Part shown: positions 1 through 7,916 of the stretch, in pieces | How the letters are laid out: each line of letters starts with the position of its first letter | Numbering within the stretch: the stretch's first letter is position 1 | Assembly: GCF_048077055.1 (NCBI RefSeq) | Contig: NZ_CP182236.1 | Coordinates: 620,001-684,000, forward strand | Length of the DNA stretch: 64,000 bases | Origin: Egbenema bharatensis | GTDB lineage: Bacteria; Cyanobacteriota; Cyanobacteriia; Elainellales; Elainellaceae | Reading direction: 5' to 3' | The notes under the pieces: generated by a model | The model's input: only the letters and a program-made list of their open reading frames with translations | Told to the model about the DNA's origin: nothing | Databases searched by the model: none | Translations under genes and position numbers: made by a program

Positions 1-2
1 AA

Positions 3-1252
3 TTGGCGAGAAATGGGGGCGATCGGGTTCAGGCTTTGGGGGCGGGTCGTTCTGATTTGATTGTGGACTTTAATGTTGCTTCGGCGGGAACGGAGCCGAG
101 GGTGAACCCTGAGCTTTCGGGGAGTCGGGCGGTGTTGCTGGAGGCTTTGAAGTCCACGCGGCAGCGATTGATTTTGATTTACCCCTGGTCGGTGCAGTGT
201 CCGCTGGAGGATGACCTATTTCAGGCGTTCCATGCGTTCCTGGGGCAGAATCGACGGTTGGCGATCGGATGGTGTCAGGCGGCATCCCCTACGGACGATC
301 GCTGGATTGGGAAGCTGCGACGAGCCTGGCAGACGAATCAGCCGAACCGGGTGCAGGCTACTTTACGGCGGTTGCTTCAGTTGAAGCAGGCTTATCCTCA
401 GACGTTTCAGTTTAAGGTTTTGGGGGGAAGTGAGAACTTTTTGGTGTCCGATCGATCGTTTGCGGTGCTGGGGATGGCGGATACGCTGACCTCAACGACG
501 ATTTTCCCGGAGTTGCAACTGAAGCTGCGGACTCAACATCCGGCGGTGATTCAACAATTGATCGATCGTTTTGATGCCCCCAGGTTGGCTCTGGATGATG
601 GGACGGCTTACTGGAATCGGGCGGTGACTCGCCATGATCTGGGAGATTATGGTGGGGCGATTGCTGACTATACCCATTTGCTGACGCAGGAGACTGATGC
701 GGCTCGCCAGGCGATCGTTTATAACGGTCGGGGGCGGCCCATTGTGATGCGGGGAATGTGGCGGAGGCGATTGCTGATTTTGAGCAGTCGGTTCAGCTTC
801 AGCCTTATCAGGCGTTGGCCTACTGCAACTGGGGGTTTATTCGCGCTGAACATGGTGATTTTCAGGGGGCGATTAAGGATTTCAGTTGTGCAATTCAGAA
901 TCAGCCGGATTGTGCGATCGCCTATTTCCAGCGGGGGTTGGCGCGGCAGAAGTTGGGGCACTATCAGGAGTCGCTTTCGGACTATACGGCGGCTCTGGAT
1001 CAGGCTCCCGATGGGGCAGCGGCTTACTATTATCGGGGGCAGGTCTGGCAGATGTTGGCGCAGTATGAGCAGGCGATGGAGGATTTGACGCAGGCGGCGG
1101 AGCGGTTTGCAGCGCAACGGAGTGAGGCGAAGGCCCAAAAGGCCCGGGAGAATTTGGTACAGCTTCGTCAATTGCTGGCTTCTCGGTCTGTGATGCCCAA
1201 AGTGGTGGAACGCAATGGGGTGAGGGCGACGGGTCTTTCGGGGGTGGTGTAG
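3..1252 (+). CDS. TPR-repeat protein, 5' partial, broken by a frameshift
   Basis: The reading frame enters from the window edge (first possible start is a TTG at 3), so the true start probably lies upstream. The first ~190 residues form a domain with a PLD-like look (a run ending LILIYPW, then a conserved LGGSENFLVSD block). Tetratricopeptide repeats follow (AYWNRAVTRHDLGDYGGAIADY, then ALAYCNWGFIRAEHGDFQGAI and two more). The frame changes near 731-740. Restoring one G in the G/C run there gives GRGRAHCDAGNVAEAIADF, which joins the two halves into continuous TPR sequence ending at 1252. TPRs bind proteins; the partner is unknown. The break is either a sequencing deletion or a recent mutation. 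The TPR call is firm; the N-terminal domain call is tentative. Confidence 0.75.
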
Positions 1253-1408
1253 GAGTGGGGCCGGTTGTGATGCTGCTCTGGCTTAACCCTTGTTGGGATC
1301 TACCTCATGATATAGTCCACTCGACGGGTTCAATTTTAGAATTGACAGGAATAAGGGATTTAAGTTTGTATTCCTAAAATCCTGAGATGGAACACCAGAG
1401 GCAACTGC

Positions 1409-2593
1409 ATGACGGTCATTGCGTATCTTTTGTACGGTGATAATCAGATGTACGAGAGAGAACTTGTGTTCAGTCTTCTCTCGATGCTGCGTTTTCTGAA
1501 GGATCAAAATGAATCTGATTCCTCTCTTTCGATTAGTGTGATTAGCGATCGAGAGCGGGAGATTTTGACTCATTTACCGACTCCGTTGCCGATCGAACAG
1601 TTGATCGTTTCCCAGGGTGAATTGGATGGATGGATGAGGGGGGGAGCTTATCGGCATGGGGTTAAACCCTGTGCTTTGATGAAGGCTCTGGATGTTTATC
1701 AAGAGTCGGTAATTTTGATCGATACTGATACGTATTTTGTGGAGACTCCGCTGCGGTTAATTGAGCGTGTATCGTCCACGTCATCTGTAATGCATCGATT
1801 TGAGTACTGGATTCAGGATGAGCCGATGTGGCAGCCGATCGTTGAGCGGGTGGGGGATGGAATTGAGCTACATGGAATTACTGTTTCGCGGCAGTCTCCG
1901 ATGTATAATTCGGGGGTTTTGGGGGTTGATTATTCCCAGCGATCGCTCCTCGATCGGGTGTTTGAGCTTTTGAGTACGCTGTACGATTGGTCGCCGATCT
2001 TTAATGTTGAGCAGTTTGCGGCTGGGGTAACGCTGCATCAATGGACAAATTTGCTGACCAGCGATGATATTGTGAAGCATTATTGGGGATATGAGCGGGA
2101 ATTTGTGCATTCCCAAATCAATCGATCGCTCATGAATGCTAAGACTCCGTTTAATGAATTGATGCATCATCCTGCGACCTTTGCGGTGGGCTATCCCCGG
2201 CAGCCGATTAAAGATCGCCTAGTGAGTAAGGTGCGGGGAGCAATGCAGGGGTGGAACGATCGTTATCGGTTTGCTTATTTGTCCTACCGTACAGCGTTGT
2301 TCTATGCGAGCAAGGATAGGGAGTATGCCAATATCTGGGCGACGATCGCACTTGAGGAAGCTCGAATGGCAGTGGGGGTATTGGATGGTGGATCTGGTAG
2401 TGGATCTGGTAGTGGATCTGGTGGTGGATCTAGTGGTGCATTTGAGAACAATACCGAATTTGATCGGGTGGGGTTGTCGCTGCAACGGGATTTTGAGCAG
2501 TTTCAGCCAGAGGCGATCGGCTCACTGGATTGGCTGAGTGGGGAGGTTAAACAACGCTGGCTTCAGTTCTGGGAGCAGGCTGCTTCTGGGTAG
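1409..2593 (+). CDS. Glycosyltransferase-like protein with a DxD motif
   Basis: This 394-residue protein looks like a nucleotide-sugar glycosyltransferase (GT-A type, possibly GT8-like). It begins with a beta-strand (MTVIAYLLYG). It carries SVILIDTDTYF at about residues 108-118, in which DTD fits the metal-binding DxD motif, and later a YNSGVLGVDYSQ block typical of these folds. The ATG at 1409 follows an AGAGG ribosome-binding site. Near the C-terminus a 12-bp microsatellite encodes a Gly-Ser linker, followed by an acidic tail. It ends 17 bp from the convergent gloB. Donor and acceptor cannot be read from sequence. The fold is fairly sure, the exact family is not. Confidence 0.7.
   Translation: MTVIAYLLYGDNQMYERELVFSLLSMLRFLKDQNESDSSLSISVISDREREILTHLPTPLPIEQLIVSQGELDGWMRGGAYRHGVKPCALMKALDVYQESVILIDTDTYFVETPLRLIERVSSTSSVMHRFEYWIQDEPMWQPIVERVGDGIELHGITVSRQSPMYNSGVLGVDYSQRSLLDRVFELLSTLYDWSPIFNVEQFAAGVTLHQWTNLLTSDDIVKHYWGYEREFVHSQINRSLMNAKTPFNELMHHPATFAVGYPRQPIKDRLVSKVRGAMQGWNDRYRFAYLSYRTALFYASKDREYANIWATIALEEARMAVGVLDGGSGSGSGSGSGGGSSGAFENNTEFDRVGLSLQRDFEQFQPEAIGSLDWLSGEVKQRWLQFWEQAASG
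2389..2436 (+). repeat. 12-bp microsatellite coding Gly-Ser linker
   Basis: Four contiguous copies of TGGATCTGGTAG or close variants (the last two carry GG and an A change) lie in frame inside the glycosyltransferase-like gene. They encode a flexible (Gly-Ser)n segment, so copy-number change keeps the frame and alters only linker length. Confidence 0.85.
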
Positions 2594-2610
2594 GTTTTGT
2601 TATCGGGTCT

Positions 2611-3384
2611 TTAGAACTGGTCTTTCATGCCGCGTAGTCGGGTGAAGGTTTGAATGGGGTTTTGGCTTCTGGTTTTGGTTTGGAGGATGGGCTGATCCCA
2701 GCGCAGGAATGGGTTGGTGCGTTTCTCTTCTCCGAGGAGGGAGGGAATGGTGGATTCCGATCGCTGGCGCATGGCTTTGATGGTTTCGTAGCGATTGTGT
2801 AGATCCAGGTTCGTTTCATCGACGGTGAGGGCAAACTGGAGGTTCTTGAGGGTGTATTCGTGGGCGCACCAGATGCGGGTCTGGTCGGGAAGGGTACGGA
2901 TTTTGCTGAGGGAGTTGACCATTTGCGTGGGGGTGCCTTCAAACAGTCGGCCGCAGCCTCCGGCAAAGAGGGTGTCGCCACAGAAGAGTTCTCCGGGTGC
3001 TTCAGGCTGCGATGGGGCGAAGTAGTAGGCGATGTGGGCTCTGGTGTGGCCGGGGACGAAGAGGATTTCAGCGGTTCGATCGGCGAAGGTGACGGAATTG
3101 CCCTCCTGGAGGAAGACTTGCTGACCGGGAATGCGACCGCGATCGGCTGCACCACCATAGACGGTGGCGTTGGGAAATTGTTGGAGGAGTTGCGTATTAC
3201 CCCCCACGTGATCTCCGTGATGGTGGGTGTTGAAGATGGCGACTAGTTCAGCCTGGAGGTGTTGTAAACACTGAAGGACGGGGGTGGCTTCAGCGGGATC
3301 TACGACTGCGGCAATCTGGCGATCGGCATCATGGAGGACAAAAATGTAGTTGTCGGAGAGGGCGGGAAGGCGATGAATTTGCAT
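2611..3384 (-). CDS. gloB: Hydroxyacylglutathione hydrolase (glyoxalase II)
   Basis: A 257-residue metallo-beta-lactamase-fold hydrolase, the normal length for glyoxalase II. It hydrolyses S-lactoylglutathione to lactate and glutathione, the second step of methylglyoxal detoxification in the cytoplasm. The binuclear metal motif THHHGDH is at residues 53-59. Further ligands are in FVPGHT, FCGDTLF and CAHEYT, and the C-terminal substrate-binding region with NPFLRW is present. The ATG at 3384 opens the conserved MQIHRLPALSDNYIF start. It is convergent with the glycosyltransferase-like gene. No defect seen. Confidence 0.95.
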   Translation of the reverse strand: MQIHRLPALSDNYIFVLHDADRQIAAVVDPAEATPVLQCLQHLQAELVAIFNTHHHGDHVGGNTQLLQQFPNATVYGGAADRGRIPGQQVFLQEGNSVTFADRTAEILFVPGHTRAHIAYYFAPSQPEAPGELFCGDTLFAGGCGRLFEGTPTQMVNSLSKIRTLPDQTRIWCAHEYTLKNLQFALTVDETNLDLHNRYETIKAMRQRSESTIPSLLGEEKRTNPFLRWDQPILQTKTRSQNPIQTFTRLRGMKDQF

Positions 3385-3649
3385 GGTTGGGGTGGGTGAC
3401 TACTTTTTGATCGTGCCACGGGATGGGGAAAGTGGGGTTGCGGTGTGTGGATGAGGGGACTCAGTGATATTGGCGATCGGGAAATTACTGGGATGGGTTA
3501 TTCAAAAGCGGAAATTTTGTCCTGAAATTTCATTTTGGCTTTATTGGATTCTCAAATTAGCTTTGCCTATAGGAGTACTGGAATAGCGAGAATAAATGTA
3601 GAAGGGTATGAAAAAGATGTAGACGGAATTTGGGAGCGGGAGAGGAAAT

Positions 3650-3868
3650 ATGGTTTGGGTGACTAATCAGAATTTTGATAAGAAAGCGGAGTTAGTTGAT
3701 CGAGCGATCGTTGAAAAAATTTTGTTATCTGGCGAGATGAGCCGGTTTCAGCATTTTCATCTCTCTTCTACTTTGTTAGGAAATCCAGCGATGGCAGATG
3801 AGGAGCGTTGCCAAATTAACCGAGTATTTGATTATATTCAAACTGGGCGAATTCGCCTGGTTGATTAG
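3650..3868 (+). CDS. Small hypothetical protein (72 aa)
   Basis: The protein is short, soluble and charged, with no domain I recognise. A clear AGAGGA ribosome-binding site precedes the ATG, and coding composition is even throughout, which supports a real gene. It stands alone: gloB upstream points the other way, and a repeat-rich intergenic region follows. No function is proposed. Confidence 0.55.
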   Translation: MVWVTNQNFDKKAELVDRAIVEKILLSGEMSRFQHFHLSSTLLGNPAMADEERCQINRVFDYIQTGRIRLVD

Positions 3869-4052
3869 CATGACGCTGATGATTTTCCCTTCAGATTCAG
3901 TGATTTAACTGTGGTTTAATTTGGCTCTGTCTGGATGTAAGACAGGGCTTTTTAATGGGTTCATTTCGGGCATCTGAACTACGGATGATTTGGCGAGATG
4001 CGGCTGGCGATCGGTTTGGAAGTATCCGGTTTGTGCAGGTTGACCAATCTCT

Positions 4053-4102
4053 GTAGCGCAGGCAGCGTTCGACTGAGTTCACGCCAAATTGCCTGCCAGT
4101 AA
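4053..4102. repeat. REP palindrome with an inserted hairpin module
   Basis: The flanks GTAGCGCAGGCA and TTGCCTGCCAGTAA are the two halves of the REP seen intact at 5075-5103 and 20261-20290. The centre is replaced by a CGTTCGACTGAGTTCA-type module, which is also found in repeats at 44455, 57985, 58150 and about 59310. Confidence 0.6.
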
Positions 4103-4173
4103 GTGATGTCTGATGCAGATGCAGAAGCGGGATAGAGCGATCGGCTTTAACCCTTCCAGGTTTAGCTTTTTTT

Positions 4174-4348
4174 GAGTCTTATTGTCCCATTTTTGGTCTT
4201 AGCTGAGTCTAGTTTGTTTCGTTTTTAGTCTTATATAAGACTGCTGATTCTAGACCTTAGTCTCATGTGAGTCTTAACTGTACCAACATTAATCTATTTT
4301 GAGATTAGTGAGTCTTAGTAAGGACTCAAAAAGAGATTATGAGTCTTA
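4174..4348. repeat. Cluster of AGTCTTA heptamers with palindromes
   Basis: Within ~175 bp AGTCTTA or a one-base variant recurs at 4175, 4195 (GGTCTTA), 4206 (AGTCTAG), 4227, 4270, 4311 and 4342. The copy at 4227-4242 is half of a perfect 16-bp palindrome, AGTCTTATATAAGACT. The copy at 4310 forms an imperfect inverted repeat with AAGGACTC at 4319-4326. The stretch is AT-rich and lies in a ~930-bp non-coding region. It could be a protein-binding array or degenerate short repeats. Confidence 0.5.
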
Positions 4349-4447
4349 AATGAGATAAGTAAAATAACCTGGGATGATGAGTTTAATGATCTGGTTGCCT
4401 TGCTTGGGATTATGGATTCAGTAACCTGTGCAGCGTTTTACTTTGCT

Positions 4448-4690
4448 GACTGGGCGGGCAAGATGCCCACCCCACAAGATTTTTAGATTATTCAGTTTGC
4501 ATCCCTTGGTTCTCAGGCGGGCAAGATGGGGTGTATCCCACTGGGTGTATCCCACTTTTGCATTTGCATAATGGATAGTGCACTGGCAGGCAAGATGCCT
4601 GCGCTACGGAAATCGATCAATTGACATCAATGGGATGCTCCCGGCAAGATGCCTGCCCCGTAGGGTGTGCCCTACTTTTTGGAATGCTCT
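4448..4690. repeat. Cluster of REP-like GGCAAGATGCC palindromes
   Basis: Several variants of the genome's REP family lie here: ACTGGGCGGGCAAGATGCCC...CCCCACAAG at 4449-4478, a broken copy near 4518-4555, CACTGGCAGGCAAGATGCCTGCGCTACGG at 4581-4609, and CCGGCAAGATGCCTGCCCCGTAGGG near 4641-4665. No coding sequence is supported between 3869 and 4804. Confidence 0.75.
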
Positions 4691-4804
4691 CCACCCTACG
4701 AGAATTGCAGGTGATTCAATTCGCATTTAGAGTTTTGAATCGATAAATGAATCAATGGATAGACTTAGAAGAGGCAATCTTTTTTGATTTGAGTCTTCAT
4801 TTCT

Positions 4805-5053
4805 ATGCCATTCATTTCATGTTATTTCTATGCAGATGGGGAATGGGCAGGGGCGATCGAGGCGGCTGCTCCTGGGGTGGAGTTGCAGTGTAAAGGGGCG
4901 ATCGAGAGGGGTGAAAATTTAGTCCAAATCCAGTCCAGGGCTAAAATTCTATCGCCTGAAAGCTTTGTAAATCATGAGGTTTGTGACTTTGATTTACTGC
5001 GTTCTCCGCAACTAATCAAGCATCATTTAGCGGCATCCCAGAGCCAGCAGTAA
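4805..5053 (+). CDS. Hypothetical protein (82 aa)
   Basis: An open frame with an amphipathic, non-repetitive product (starts MPFISCYFYADGEWAG, contains LVQIQSRAKILSPESFVNHEV). No recognised domain and no membrane segment. No good ribosome-binding site precedes the ATG, and the last residues (SQSQQ) run up to a REP element at 5075, so the true 3' end may have been altered by the repeat. The gene call is uncertain. Confidence 0.4.
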   Translation: MPFISCYFYADGEWAGAIEAAAPGVELQCKGAIERGENLVQIQSRAKILSPESFVNHEVCDFDLLRSPQLIKHHLAASQSQQ

Positions 5054-5074
5054 TCGCCATCCCTTATCGCTTCC

Positions 5075-5103
5075 CGTAGCGCAGGCATCTTGCCGGCCAG
5101 TGA
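5075..5103. repeat. REP palindrome
   Basis: CGTAGCGCAGGCATCTTGCCGGCCAGTGA, centred on GGCATCTTGCC. It is nearly identical to the copy at 20261-20290. The rest of 5054-5290 shows nothing I can call. Confidence 0.7.
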
Positions 5104-5290
5104 AACATTCGTCATGTAAATGCAAAAAATTGGAATATACCCAAGCATCTTTCCTATCAACGCTACCCACCTCCCAAAAAGTTTGACGGATTGAGCCAAC
5201 AAAATTAAAAGCGAAAATCTCAAGTTCAGAACCACCCGATCGAGGCTCTAATCAAACAATCAAACTCCAGTAAAACTCCAGTAAAACTTC

Positions 5291-5319
5291 AATAAAAAAA
5301 GGGTGGACAGCATCCACCC
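5291..5319 (-). terminator. Rho-independent terminator of psaI-psaL
   Basis: Read on the minus strand, GGGTGGA (5319-5313) and TCCACCC (5307-5301) form a perfect 7-bp stem with a five-base loop, followed at once by TTTTTTTATT. It lies 63 bp beyond the psaL stop in the correct orientation. Confidence 0.85.
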
Positions 5320-5381
5320 AAACTCAAGCTTTACATGAACTTCATTCAGAAGCTCTCAACAATAGAAGTTCTGGAATTCAC

Positions 5382-5861
5382 CTAAGTGAGATTTCCGAAA
5401 GTTTCCATTACACCAGAAGAAAACACCGTATATACCAGGTACGCAAATGCAGCTCCACCAATACCGCCAATTAAGAAACTGCCAGCAAACTCACTCCAAC
5501 CTTCTGAATCGCCCAGACTAGAAGGAGGATTGGGGTTGGTTAGAGTGCTGATGGGCTTATTGGGCTTGGTGCCTGCATAGAGCGAGAGGCAAACAGTCAG
5601 AATAGTAACGAGGATAATTGCCTCAATCAGCCCAACCACATTAGCAACAGGTGTATTGCGGAATTGGCTAGTGACGGCAAATGGGCCAAATAGCAGATAG
5701 CCATGAGCCATGCCAATCTCTAGACCCCGTCGTTGGGGAGACAACCCACCCCGATAGGCAGGTAAGTTACCAATCAGAGCCTTGGTGAATGGGGATGAAT
5801 TAATGGGAGTTGCCAGATTGCCGACCTGAGGGTCGCCAGCAGGTTTGACCACTTCTGTCAT
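5382..5861 (-). CDS. psaL: Photosystem I reaction centre subunit XI (PsaL)
   Basis: PsaL holds the three PSI monomers together in the thylakoid membrane trimer and binds chlorophyll and carotenoid. The 159-residue product has the family's normal length. Its N-terminal stroma-facing stretch contains DPQVGNLATPINSSPF and LPAYRGGLSPQRRGLEIGMAHG. Transmembrane helices follow (around VVGLIEAIILVTILTVCLSLYAG and SEFAGSFLIGGIGGAAFAYLVYTVF). It is the second gene of a psaI-psaL pair (58-bp gap) and is followed by a strong terminator. The start gives the standard N-terminus. Confidence 0.97.
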   Translation of the reverse strand: MTEVVKPAGDPQVGNLATPINSSPFTKALIGNLPAYRGGLSPQRRGLEIGMAHGYLLFGPFAVTSQFRNTPVANVVGLIEAIILVTILTVCLSLYAGTKPNKPISTLTNPNPPSSLGDSEGWSEFAGSFLIGGIGGAAFAYLVYTVFSSGVMETFGNLT

Positions 5862-5919
5862 GTTGATGTTCTCCTAAATTGCTTATCACCGATAGGTATA
5901 CCCAAGGAAATTAAAGCGA

Positions 5920-6051
5920 TTAGATGCCGCTAGCATCCTCACGTTCGATATAGATAAAGAGGAACGCCATCACCACTGCTGGAAAAACCCACCCAATGAT
6001 CGGAACAAAGATGGTGGGCAAAAACGAAGCTGCATAGGATGCGATAATCAT
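5920..6051 (-). CDS. psaI: Photosystem I subunit VIII (PsaI), 43 aa
   Basis: This short gene encodes MIIASYAASFLPTIFVPIIG, then a hydrophobic helix with WVFPAVVMAFLFIYIERE. It matches the cyanobacterial PsaI pattern (SYAASFLP...P..GW..PAVVM..LFIYIE). PsaI is a single-helix subunit at the trimer interface that stabilises PsaL. Its position directly upstream of psaL on the same strand is the common cyanobacterial arrangement and supports both calls. Its promoter should lie in 6052-6328, where no gene was found. Confidence 0.95.
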   Translation of the reverse strand: MIIASYAASFLPTIFVPIIGWVFPAVVMAFLFIYIEREDASGI

Positions 6052-6328
6052 TGACTCTCCTCGTCAATACAACGAATCTTAGAGCCAACTTTACTGCGAA
6101 TTGGGGACTGAGTTTCTAAGTGCTAAGAAATTTTAACAACCGTTGAGGAAAAGATGGCGGGTTGAGCGGCTTGCTAGATTGTGAAGCAGTAGTCCGCCCC
6201 TCAGTTCTTTAGCATGGCAGACTCCTCCAATGTGACTGAGCAAGGAGCGATCGTCCAGTAGCGCAGAATACCCAAGGGGCGATCGGGTTAGTTCCCATGG
6301 TTATTCTCAAGCTCTGTTCAACAGATCC

Positions 6329-6664
6329 TTAAAGGAATTCAACATGGTTTTCCATCTCCTCTGGTTCTAGCCACTCCCAAATCAAAATCAATCCCTTGAT
6401 AATCTCTCCAATCGATCGCCTTTGCTGCTGGCAATACACAATTCCCGCATGATTAAACTTCGCGTCATGCAGTCGTAAAAAATCATCATCCTGCGTAAAG
6501 ATCACCCGATGCTGGGAGTTTGCAACAACGAGATGTTCCTCATCCGTAGCACCCATCAAGCCCAGTTCTTGAGTCGTCTTCACATCAATACCCCGTCGTC
6601 TTAATCCATCTGCAATGGCGATAGTTACGTTTTCATCAAGCTGACACCGAATCGTTCTAGGCAT
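6329..6664 (-). CDS. DUF5615 PIN-like protein, putative toxin
   Basis: A 111-residue protein of the DUF5615 (PIN-like) family. It has an N-terminal LDENV motif at about residues 9-13, then GLRRRGIDV, ATDEEHL, VIFTQDDDFLRL and a GIVYCQQ strand. The acidic residues (D in LDEN, DDDF) fit a metal-binding PIN-type nuclease site. Family members are usually paired with DUF433 antitoxins. Here the start overlaps the end of the DUF433 gene by 8 bp, indicating translational coupling. Toxicity is inferred from family and pairing only. Confidence 0.85.
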   Translation of the reverse strand: MPRTIRCQLDENVTIAIADGLRRRGIDVKTTQELGLMGATDEEHLVVANSQHRVIFTQDDDFLRLHDAKFNHAGIVYCQQQRRSIGEIIKGLILIWEWLEPEEMENHVEFL

Positions 6665-6971
6665 TTTCGGTCAACTTGCGTTGCAGAATTGAACGGGTTT
6701 TAGCCTGAAGCTGTGCTGCAAACTCTTCTCCGGCGTGAATTTGCTGTTGAATTTCATCTCGATGATCGTGGTAGTATGCCAACGCTGCATACACATCAGC
6801 CAGTGTAATGGTCGGATAGTGCAGCAAAATTTCGTCTGGCGAAAGCCCCATCCGCTCATGCCAGATCACGATATCTTGCACCCGAATTCGATGCCCTGAG
6901 ATCCGAGGTTTACCACCACAAACCCCTGGAGTAATTTCAATATGTTCGGTAATGACTGACTCTGAAGGCAT
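6657..6971 (-). CDS. DUF433 protein, putative antitoxin
   Basis: A 104-residue DUF433 protein. It carries the characteristic ITPGVCGGKPRISGHRIRVQDI block and LSPDEILLHYPTITLADVYAALAYYHDHRDEI, a small DNA-binding-like helical fold. It is the first gene of a two-gene unit with the DUF5615 protein, the usual antitoxin-toxin order. Type II antitoxins usually repress their own promoter, so an operator may lie just upstream (6972-7040). Confidence 0.87.
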   Translation of the reverse strand: MPSESVITEHIEITPGVCGGKPRISGHRIRVQDIVIWHERMGLSPDEILLHYPTITLADVYAALAYYHDHRDEIQQQIHAGEEFAAQLQAKTRSILQRKLTENA

Positions 6972-7085
6972 AACTTAAAAGCTGGGAACTGATGCAGATG
7001 CTCTAATCATATGCAATTCTCGTCATGAAGGGGCGATCGGTTCCTCACCCAAGGGAAATCCCACCAAAAATCTTCGCCAAAAAGA

Positions 7086-7265
7086 TTGACGGAACCCGCA
7101 GAATTCACTACGCTATTCGATTAAGGCGATGAAATCCCCTGGTGTGGTAAAAAACGTCGCCAATCCTCAGGAATCTGGCGTGACCGAGCGGTGCAGACAA
7201 CACCACTCAGCCACTAACCCGACAGACAAGCTAGCAACGAGTCTGTACAGGCTGGGGTCTATTTT
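7086..7265 (+). ncRNA. Candidate structured RNA or leader
   Basis: A promoter-like pair (TTGACG at 7086-7091, 17-bp spacer, TACGCT at 7109-7114) precedes a GC-rich stretch with several nested stems. CGCCA 7159-7163 pairs with TGGCG 7176-7180 around a TCCT/AGGA inner stem. CAGCC 7208-7212 pairs with GGCTG 7251-7255, enclosing ACAGAC 7222-7227 with GTCTGT 7241-7246. GGTGT at 7141 can pair with ACACC at 7199. No ORF covers it. It may be an independent small RNA or the leader of the gene at 7372. It matches no RNA family I recognise, and strand is inferred from the promoter-like motif. Confidence 0.35.
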
Positions 7266-7371
7266 AGCTAAGGTTATAACCAAGGGTTTAGATCAAGGCT
7301 AGGAGTGATTCTGGTTTGGTGGGGAAAACTGGGTTCCTGAGTTTCTTCCCCTAAACAAAGGAATTCTTTTC

Positions 7372-7617
7372 ATGACAGGCGAAAACTGCATATTCAACTC
7401 CGGCAGCGAATCCGACTCGTTGCCGAATCAAGGGTTGCCCAACCGGGAATCGATCAAATTAGTGGCGATCGGTTCCCAGGAAGGCGTGAACGAGATCATC
7501 CATCAACTACACGTCCTCAACGTCCGCGATGCCACCACCTGGAGCCGCTTTCTGCCCACCCCCAATCCCAACGAGGTGATGAAAATCAACACCCACTACC
7601 GCCGCAGAAGCCGCTAA
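7372..7617 (+). CDS. Small conserved cyanobacterial hypothetical protein (81 aa)
   Basis: The product has a recognisable core, IKLVAIGSQEGVNEIIHQLH...ATTWSRFLPTPNPNEVMKI, of a type I recall as common in cyanobacteria as a short protein of unknown function. An AAAGGA ribosome-binding site lies 10 bp before the ATG. The first ~25 residues are low-complexity and probably variable. Its stop lies at the edge of the 61-bp tandem repeat array. No function is proposed. Confidence 0.7.
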   Translation: MTGENCIFNSGSESDSLPNQGLPNRESIKLVAIGSQEGVNEIIHQLHVLNVRDATTWSRFLPTPNPNEVMKINTHYRRRSR

Positions 7618-7624
7618 AACTTCT

Positions 7625-7915
7625 GTCGGTCAACCATCACTCTTGTGGGGTGGGCATCTTGCCTGCCCATTCCGCCCTGGCTCCTATCGGTCAACCATCA
7701 CTCTTGTGGGGTGGGCATCTTGCCCGCCCATTCCGCCCTGGCTCCTGTCGGTCAACCATCACTCTTGTGGGGTGAGCATCTTGCCCGCCCATTCAACCAC
7801 AACTCCTGGAGATCAACTATCACTCTTGTGGGGTGGGCATCTTGCCCGCCCATTCCGCCCTTGCTCCTATCGGTCAACCATCACTCTTGTGGGGTGGGCA
7901 TCTTGCCTGCCCCTC
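7625..7915. repeat. Five-copy 61-bp tandem repeat carrying REP palindromes
   Basis: The sequence CAACCATCAC (CAACTATCAC in the fourth copy) recurs at 7631, 7692, 7753, 7814 and 7875, an exact 61-bp period. Every unit contains CTTGTGGGGTGGGCATCTTGCC with C/TGCCC, the REP palindrome found elsewhere. Copies three and four differ most. Units are contiguous, with no unique spacers, so this is not a CRISPR. It fills the whole gap between the 81-aa gene and the 3' end of ilvH; ORFs across it are repeat artefacts. Confidence 0.9.
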
Positions 7916-7916
7916 C

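Noticed and set aside
5023..5235. 70-codon minus-strand frame near the REP at 5075
   Set aside because: It runs through a REP palindrome and overlaps the end of another frame. No support beyond being open.
7625..7915. Possible CRISPR array
   Set aside because: The period is exactly 61 bp, but the whole unit is repeated with no unique spacers, and no cas gene is present. It is a tandem REP array.
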